This document shows, piece by piece, positions 57,789 through 64,000 of a stretch of DNA of 64,000 nucleotides. The notes beneath the pieces were generated by a model. The model made no database searches, was not told the DNA's origin, and was given only the letters and a program-made list of their open reading frames with translations. Position numbers and translations under genes: made by a program. The stretch is taken from positions 310,001 through 374,000 of the forward strand of contig JAIWND010000002.1 in NCBI GenBank assembly GCA_025330725.1. The letters are read 5' to 3'. Positions within the stretch are counted from its first letter, which is position 1. Each line of letters starts with the position of its first letter. This DNA is from Chlamydoabsidia padenii (taxonomy: Eukaryota > Mucoromycota > Mucoromycetes > Mucorales > Cunninghamellaceae).

Positions 57789-58660
57789 GGCTCGTAAAGA
57801 AAATTTCATTTTCAAACGCCAAACACCAAAATTCAATGCGCCTAGCAATTCCCGATTTGGGAACATGATCATGGAGGGGAAGCGTTGTCAGTCGAGATTT
57901 CGTTACTCGTTGTAAAGCCCAAGGTTTTATATGCAGTCTCTCTCCACCCAACTCCTCCTCGTGCTCCTGTTTATGAGGGTACTCACTCCAAAAGAAAAGA
58001 CTCAACCACTCACTCTACTATGTTTTGTGAAAATCTCTCTCTATCCAGCTTGTCCTGTGCCTCCTCTTTGCGGGGGCACTCTATTCCGTTTTTATTACTA
58101 TCAGCACATCGGTGCGCAAAAAAAGTGATATTTTAAAAGGCCGGAGCTCATACTGTAATTTTATGATGATGATGAAGTTTGAAATGTCCGTACGATTTGA
58201 CGTTTAAAAACAACAGCAGTATTGTATTTATATAGAAAAGTGTTTTGTTAAACTGTAACTGTACTATTATATTTTAAATCAATAGCTATGATATAGTCTA
58301 CGTTTCATATCCCCTGCTCCCTTTCGCCTTTGGCCAAATGGTCGGCACCCTAGGGGTGCGGACAACATCGACGTTTGAAAAAGCTTCTTTAAAAAGATAA
58401 ATTAAAACTGCTTCCTATAAAAAATCAACTACATTGACTATAATAATCAAAAAGCAAGGCACTTCATACACTGTGCCTTATTTTAAAAGTCCTTTTTTTT
58501 AAAAAAAAAAAATTTAAAAACACAATGATTTAGTTTATTGATCATGAAATTTTATTTATCAATTAACTAACGATTAAGAATAATTACATGAGCGAAAAAG
58601 AGTATAAGGAATACTATGCTATAGCCACCAAGTTTAAAAAAAATAAAGAGAGAGAGAGAA

Positions 58661-60271
58661 TCAAGGCTTTATTTCAGTATTCCCAATGACAATGTCCATT
58701 TTTGGAGGTTCCAGTACATGAGTCCTATAATCCGAGAATGTCCCAGGACTGACAGAATTCGCAGGAGCCCGAGAGGCATAATACCTAGTGACTTGACCAT
58801 CATCATCCAGACTGGCATCCAAACGCGGCCCCTGTTTTGTTTCCAACACCTTGACTTTGACTACCCAATCATACACCATTTCAAACGTATTTCGAGTCAA
58901 TTCCGGCATGATTGTACAAGGACAGGTATCGGGAATAACCACTACCCCCGAGAGATCAAACTTCATTTCGCGTGTCGTGAATAGAAAGAAGGGCTGTTTT
59001 TTTGCTGCTGTTGCTGATACTGCTGATACCTGTGTCGATGCATCCACTTCGTCGCCATAAAACGTGCTTGTTGATTCCCATTCAATGACCGAGTCGATAG
59101 TTTCCGCCACACTGCAAGTCATCACCACCCGTCTGACCAATTTCATTTCAATCGCAACCATGGCAATCCGGATCCCTGCCCCATTCACGAGATTCACCGA
59201 GAAGGGTAAAGGCTGGCCACGACAAAACGCCCGACGAGGAAGTTCCAGTGTGCAATCCAATGTTTTCGAGTATGTCACCTGCCGATCCAGACGAATCCAT
59301 GCGTGATCCAGACGAATCCATGCGTGGGTTTGGATCAGGCGATACCACCAGTTTGTCATAAACGACGACGAAGGCATGCCATTCAGTGAGCTGGAGGAGG
59401 AGGAGGATGCCACCGAGATGAAGGATGGATTCGAGTAATTTTTCACTAGCGCCGCCGTGTTTTTATGCCGATGACGATAATGATGTGTCGAGTTGAGAAG
59501 ACGAGCGAGGATCGAGTCATTGCCGAGCCATAGGCGATCGGTTTCCCGTAAGAGGCCAGCATAAGTAGCAGAGAGGACGCTGATACGAGGTATATAATGT
59601 ATAGGCAGCTTGACATAGGCCATATAGTACTTATCAGTGTCCAGTTCCTTGCACAACAAAATAGCAATCGTATAGTATCGTATCGGGCAATGAGGATGGT
59701 CAAAGGATCCAGGCAGTAATCTTGATGTTGTAGGAGATGACAGTCTATATCGCACCTTGTGTTGTTTGTTGTACAAGTCGTAAATATGTGCAGGTGGATA
59801 GTCAAACAGAGCCAGTTCTGGAAGGAGCAAAGCACCTTTGGGTTGATCCTTGTTTGCAATTTGTCGAATGAGTCGTTCTGTTTCCCTGACAAGAGCCGTC
59901 TTTGCTGGTTTCCGCGAGCTGGTGGTGTCGGTTGGTTTGTTGTGTAGCTTTTTCATAAGAAATGAGCGTTTCATGGCGTCTTTGCTGCTTTCGACAATGG
60001 GAATTGAAGTATCCTCCACCAATAAAGGTCGTCGAGCAATACGTATACCAGTGTTGATTAGTTGTCGATCTTCCAGATAGTCAAAGATACCATTGCTGAG
60101 TGGCGTGTGGGGTTCAGCTCCATATACTTGTGCATGACCGTAAAAAACCACCCGAAGATGTAATACTTGAATGGAAGCATCGGTAGTGATTTTGACGGTG
60201 CCAACAACGTCTTGGTCCGAGTGCAAGACTCCGTCATTTTGATCAAGAGAAAGACTGAGCCGTGGGGGCAT
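58661..60271 (-). CDS. arrestin-domain protein (536 aa)
   Basis: A single coding exon. Residues 4-60 match an arrestin N-domain: LSLSLDQNDGVLHSDQDVVG, then GTVKITTDASIQVLHLRVVFYGHAQV. A second arrestin-like half is near residues 320-500 (TLDCTLELPRRAFCRGQPLPFSVNLVNGAG, IAMVAIEMKLVRRV). Fungal alpha-arrestins act as adaptors for Rsp5/Nedd4 ligases in transporter endocytosis. I did not see a clear PPxY motif. The start at 60271 was chosen because upstream codons lie in a likely 5' UTR intron (splice acceptor TTTTTTAG about 20 bp upstream). A 21-bp tandem duplication (59284-59325) repeats HAWIRLD. Confidence 0.72.
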   Translation of the reverse strand: MPPRLSLSLDQNDGVLHSDQDVVGTVKITTDASIQVLHLRVVFYGHAQVYGAEPHTPLSNGIFDYLEDRQLINTGIRIARRPLLVEDTSIPIVESSKDAMKRSFLMKKLHNKPTDTTSSRKPAKTALVRETERLIRQIANKDQPKGALLLPELALFDYPPAHIYDLYNKQHKVRYRLSSPTTSRLLPGSFDHPHCPIRYYTIAILLCKELDTDKYYMAYVKLPIHYIPRISVLSATYAGLLRETDRLWLGNDSILARLLNSTHHYRHRHKNTAALVKNYSNPSFISVASSSSSSSLNGMPSSSFMTNWWYRLIQTHAWIRLDHAWIRLDRQVTYSKTLDCTLELPRRAFCRGQPLPFSVNLVNGAGIRIAMVAIEMKLVRRVVMTCSVAETIDSVIEWESTSTFYGDEVDASTQVSAVSATAAKKQPFFLFTTREMKFDLSGVVVIPDTCPCTIMPELTRNTFEMVYDWVVKVKVLETKQGPRLDASLDDDGQVTRYYASRAPANSVSPGTFSDYRTHVLEPPKMDIVIGNTEIKP

Positions 60272-61163
60272 TTGTGTAGACAAGTCTAAAAAGAGGTAAA
60301 AAAAAAAGTGTGAGAAAACCAAATGTTGACAAAGAAGAATCCTTTGTTTATATATACCTTGGTGATCATGTTTGAGGAGTAGTTTTTAGAGTATCAGTAA
60401 TAGGAGTGCCAAAGATTGCCAAAGAGTACCAAAGTTTAAAAAGAAAGAGGAGAGAGAAAAAGTTCAGGAGAGCGGATCTTTTTACTTTGACGGGAATTCA
60501 ACCTCCGCCCACGCCTGCCCAAAGTAACCGCTTTTTCTACTAATAGCCATCCAGGCGACATGCTATATTTCGTTATAGATAATCAAAAGCAGCTATCCCT
60601 TTGATTTGTTTAGCCAAAAATCCAATAGGGCCATATTGATCCATCAACTACTTTACGGTTACTGAACACAAGCGGGGTTTGAAAATGACTGACAGTGTGT
60701 ATCGTGTTGTCTACATGTTCTAGCAATGGTTTGCCTCCTTAAATAGCTATAGAAACAAATAAAGTAAAGACAATAGGATTACCGTTTATAGAGATTCGAT
60801 GGTTCTACTCGCTACTACTTTGGGACACACTCTTTCAATGCTTTTTGGTTCCTTGATTCTTGATCTTAGCCTTCATTTGAAACTCCACACATACGATTTC
60901 CCATAAAAGTGACTAGGGAAGTATTCACAGCACGAAACAAAAGATCGAGTACACACCAATATCAAAAGCGATGAACAGAAAAAAAAAAGTAGATTTATCA
61001 TCGTAAAGGAATCGTTTTTGGTCGATTCATGCCAAAACGAGCCATCAGCCACAGCGGCATTTCAATCGTTTTTTTTTTTTTTTTTTTTTTTCTCGTTCCT
61101 TATAATTTCTGGACCCCTTGTATTTCATTTACCCCAGCTCTTCCTTCTTTTTTTCTAAAAAAA
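60272..61163. other. divergent promoter region (arrestin / mitochondrial EF-G)
   Basis: Probable 5' UTR exon and intron of the arrestin gene (upstream ATG near 60370, out of frame). Motif copies ACGGGAATTCAA (60490-60501) and GCGGGGTTTGAA (60672-60683). A T run of about 23 at 61069-61091 precedes the EF-G leader. No gene. Confidence 0.45.
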
Positions 61164-63523
61164 ATGACATTTGTCCGCTCTCTCCTTGGTGGAGTGGGAA
61201 GGATAAAAACTGCTGCCCTTCACAATGCAGTAGCTTTTACTGAACCACAAGCAGCTCACTCATTGTTGCCAATTCAAATCTGTCGTCGCTGGCAAACTAC
61301 TTCTACTGTTGACTATGACAATGCCGATCCTGTGGATGTTGTAAGTTTGAATCATATATTACTGAAACACATAGACAAGATGAACGTTAGTGCTGATTCC
61401 TTTCTCTTTTTTAAAAAATGCTTTTGTAGGATCGCTTACGAAAACTTCGCAACATTGGTATTTCAGCACACATTGATTCCGGCAAAACCACCTGCACTGA
61501 ACGTATTCTCTACTATACTGGTCGTATCAAGGAAATCCATGATGTACGTGGTCGTGATGGTGTAGGTGCCAAAATGGATTCGATGGATTTGGAACGGGAA
61601 AAAGGTATCACTATTCAATCGGCTGCGACCTATGCCAGTTGGGGTGATTACAATGTCAACATTATCGATACACCTGGGCACGTTGATTTTACCATTGAAG
61701 TGGAACGGGCATTACGGGTGCTGGATGGTGCGGTGATGATTCTCTGCTCTGTCTCTGGTGTACAATCTCAGACAATCACGGTGGATCGACAAATGCGACG
61801 ATACAATGTGCCTCGTATCTCATTTATCAACAAGATGGATCGCGCTGGTGCGAACCCCTTTAGAATTGTCGAACAATTGCGAAACAAACTCAAACTGACT
61901 GCTGCTGCTATTCAAGTCCCCATTGGTGCCGAAGATCAATTCCGAGGTGTAGTGGATCTGGTGAAATGGAAGGCTTACTATAACGAAGGTGAAAGTGGTG
62001 AAGAATTGGCGGAACGTGATATTCCGGATGACTTGATGCCTTTGGCTACTGAAAAACGCTTGGAACTGATCGAACAACTCGCTAACGTGGATGACGAAAT
62101 CGCCGATATCTATCTGATGGAAGAAGTACCTACTGCTGAACAATTTATGAATGCTATCCGTCGCGCTACTATTGATCTCAAATTCACTCCGGTGCTCATG
62201 GGCTCTGCGTTTAAGAATACTGCTGTACAACCTCTATTGAATGCTGTCGTTGATTATCTGCCTGACCCTACCGAAGTGACCAATACTGCTCTGGACATCA
62301 AGGATAATGAAAAACCCGTCGATCTGTCTCCCTTCTCGGCCAACCCTTTTGTGGGTCTTGCTTTCAAGCTGGAAGAAGGCCGTTATGGACAACTCACTTA
62401 TATGCGTATCTACCAAGGCTCGTTGAAGAAGGGATCCTTCATCACCAATGTCAAGACCGGCAAGAAAATCAAGGTGCCTCGTTTGGTGCGTATGCATGCG
62501 GCGGATATGGAAGATGTGGACGAACTTGGTGCAGGTGAAATCGGTGCCATGTTTGGTGTGGACTGTGCCAGTGGTGATACTTTTACTGACGGAACTCTCC
62601 AATACTCCTTGTCCTCCATGTTTGTCCCTGAACCTGTCATCTCTCTCTCCCTCGTACCCAAAGGCAAAGAAACTCCCAACTTCTCCAAGGCTCTCAACCG
62701 TTTCCAAAAAGAAGATCCTACCTTCCGTGTGCATGTGGACAGCGAAAGCAAGGAAACGATTATCTCAGGTATGGGTGAACTCCATTTGCAAATCTACGTA
62801 GAACGCATGAAGCGGGAATACAATGTCGAATGCTTGACTGGTAAACCTCAAGTCGCCTTTCGGGAAACCATCACCCAACCTGCCAAATTCAACTATACTC
62901 ACAAGAAACAATCCGGTGGTGCTGGTCAATTCGGTCGTGTCATGGGTTACCTCGAACCTATGGCCAAGGATGAAGAAACGGGCAAGGATATTGAATTTGA
63001 TAACCGGGTGATTGGTGGCAATATTCCTACCAACTATATTCCTGCTTGTGAAAAGGGATTCAACGATGCGCTGGAAAAGGGCCCTTTGATTGGTCATCCT
63101 GTGAACGGAATTCGCATGGTGTTGGAAGATGGTGCTGCTCACGCGGTGGATTCCTCGGAATTGGCGTTCCGTATCGCTACCAAGAATGCTTTCCATGATG
63201 CTTTTGCCAAGGCCAAACCCACGATTCTCGAACCTATCATGAATGTTTCCATCTCTGCTCCTATTGAATTCCAAGGCTCGGTGATTGGTGGTTTGAACAA
63301 GCGCAAAGGGACCGTGGTCGATACTGATATCCAAGAAGATTACTTTAATGTCATTGCCGATGTACCCCTGAATGATATGTTTGGCTACTCGACTGAACTC
63401 CGATCCGCTACTCAAGGTAAAGGTGAATTCTCCATGGAATACAAGGAACATTTGCCTGTACAGACATTTGTGCAGGAACAACTTATTCAAGAATACAAGA
63501 AAAAAGAAGCCGAAAAGAAATAG
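61164..63523 (+). CDS. MEF1: mitochondrial elongation factor G (756 aa)
   Basis: Exons: 61164..61340 and 61430..63523. The GTPase motifs are G1 [10 protein letters not shown]2 [10 protein letters not shown]3 DTPGHVD, G4 NKMD and G5 [12 protein letters not shown] with Ser is typical of mitochondrial EF-G1 rather than bacterial EF-G. Domains II to V follow, ending in KKKEAEKK. The N-terminal 50 residues ([12 protein letters not shown], then RRWQTTS) form a mitochondrial presequence. It drives tRNA/mRNA translocation on the mitoribosome. The start is the first ATG after the T-rich leader; a long upstream frame without a good start was not used. Polyadenylation signal at 63612-63617. Confidence 0.96.
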
Positions 63524-64000
63524 TTTGACATCTCATCACTACTCCCTTATCCCTCTCCCTTTTAGTATAATAGAAATAAATTTAGATATGTATACGTCAA
63601 CGATAAATGTTAATAAACACTAGAGTCGCAGCATTGTCTTGCTCTGCGGCGTTTTTTATTATTATTATTACTCATATGTGTGTTTTGTGGGCTTGGGATT
63701 CGGGAAATGCTAGGCGCACGGAATTTTGCAAGAGCACAAATCGCTCATTTGTTAACGGATGCTAATGATTAAAGTGACGATGTGAATACTATAGCATATT
63801 TCCAACATAATCTACCGCAAAACCCAAGCCCCAAGACCTTTACCCTGGAGTCAATCTGTCCAAGCTTGAGATGACTTTTACCTGTCCTTTGTGAAGAGGG
63901 AGCCGTACTTCATCTTCAAACCCCGCCCGCCCTTGATTCCCCACCAAGATTAGGAAAGGGCTCTACTCGCTCCATTGTCAACAGATGTTAAAGATCAAAG
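63524..64000. other. intergenic end with repeat element
   Basis: MEF1 3' UTR with AATAAA (63612-63617) and a hairpin-like segment followed by a T run (63625-63657), then an ATT tract and the repeat element at 63698-64000. No gene. Confidence 0.5.
63698..64000 (+). mobile_element. candidate TIR element, copy 3 (left part, runs off the window)
   Basis: The left end ATTCGGGAAATGCTAGGCGCACGG (63699-63722) matches copy 1's left end and the reverse of copy 2's right end. A core unit (63743-63793), the GATGACTTTTACCTGTCC block (about 63873), TTCAAACCCCGCC (63915-63927), and the start of a second unit (63969-64000) follow. The right half lies beyond the window. Confidence 0.5.

Larger units (their letters stand above)
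56745..57856 (+). mobile_element. degenerate TIR-repeat cluster, copy 2
   Basis: Carries three core units (56879-56928, 57113-57162, about 57537-57585) and at least three TTTTACCT blocks. The right end reverse-complements to ATCGGGAATTGCTAGGCGCAT (57836-57856), matching the left end at 63.7 kb. No left inverted repeat is seen, so the cluster is truncated on that side. A pair of inverted segments (57288-57364 and 57713-57788) is inserted within it. Confidence 0.45.
55776..58660. other. long repeat-rich intergenic region
   Basis: No conserved gene. From left: RRP3 3' flank, AT-rich DNA, a purine-rich segment (56390-56520), then a degenerate repeat cluster (56745-57856, annotated separately), a segment with ordinary base composition but no domain (57890-58150; ORF at 57885-58136), and an AT-rich part with a hairpin at 58345-58359. 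The last 200 bases lead to the arrestin 3' end. Confidence 0.5.

Noticed and set aside
57885..58136. 83-codon ORF in ordinary-composition DNA after the repeat cluster
   Set aside because: No domain; probably degraded repeat or retroelement sequence rather than a gene.
62234..63490. Two long minus ORFs across MEF1 (62234-62734, 62765-63490)
   Set aside because: Antisense shadows of a highly conserved EF-G exon.
1..64000. CRISPR arrays, operons, ribosome binding sites
   Set aside because: This is eukaryotic nuclear DNA with spliced genes. The only regular repeats are the 200-235 bp units and the 42-bp coding repeats, which do not fit a CRISPR pattern.
39595..64000. The repeat units as spliceosomal snRNA or snoRNA genes
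   Set aside because: The GATGACTTTTACC block recalls box C (RTGATGA), but no matching box D or snRNA core was seen at the right spacing in all units.

Overview
This is a nuclear chromosome segment of a filamentous fungus, most likely an early-diverging Mucoromycota (Mucorales-like) species. The evidence is the gene content (a PIL1-type eisosome protein, a SKN7-type regulator, a DUF2461 protein, peroxisomal thiolase and SSE1-type Hsp110 next to animal-like genes such as Cactin, PRL phosphatases, an XLF, a MYSM1-like protein and a SKD3/CLPB-type ankyrin-AAA protein), the many short GT-AG introns (mostly 50-120 nt), the pyrimidine-rich 5' leaders and the AT-rich intergenic DNA. The species was not identified. 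Gene models below were built by hand: every exon chain was checked for reading-frame continuity, but no alignment or transcript data were available.

Layout. 1-5.3 kb: 5' end of guanylate kinase (minus), a small Ser-rich ORF and a conserved-looking unknown gene. 5.8-13.4 kb: SSE1/Hsp110, 3-ketoacyl-CoA thiolase and an F-box/WD40 protein, all plus. 14-21 kb: a PRL phosphatase (minus), a PH/anillin-like protein (minus), an intronless short XPB-like helicase (plus) and a DUF2461 protein (minus). 21-29.5 kb: Cactin, DCN1, a MYSM1-like Myb/MPN protein and a second PRL phosphatase (plus). 29.8-38 kb: a coiled-coil protein (minus), XLF, a universal stress protein, mitochondrial bL36 (minus) and a CLPB/SKD3-type disaggregase (plus). 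38-45.4 kb: aquaglyceroporin, RhoGEF and a SKN7-like regulator (all minus). 46-55.8 kb: a RING E3, a bHLH factor (minus), PIL1 (minus) divergent from a claudin-like tetraspan protein, and the DEAD-box helicase RRP3/DDX47. 58.6-63.5 kb: an arrestin-like protein (minus) and mitochondrial EF-G.

Between the genes lie two unexplained layers. (i) A short motif, consensus TTCAAATCCCGCC (reverse GGCGGGATTTGAA), recurs about 35-40 times, often 40-220 bp upstream of a start codon. (ii) A repeat family bounded by apparent terminal inverted repeats, with internal units of about 200-235 bp, occurs in three clusters (39.6-40.1, 56.7-57.9, 63.7-64.0 kb). No operons are expected and no CRISPR array, rRNA or convincing tRNA gene was seen.

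The genes are mostly housekeeping and do not form one pathway. Some neighbours fit together: PIL1 and the claudin-like protein share a 237-bp divergent promoter and could both act at eisosomes. The most unusual proteins are the XPB-like helicase lacking the XPB N-terminal domains, the MYSM1-like protein with a destroyed JAMM motif, the SKN7-like protein with a degenerate receiver, and a PRL pair in which only one copy keeps a prenylation motif. At least four coding introns use GC-AG boundaries.
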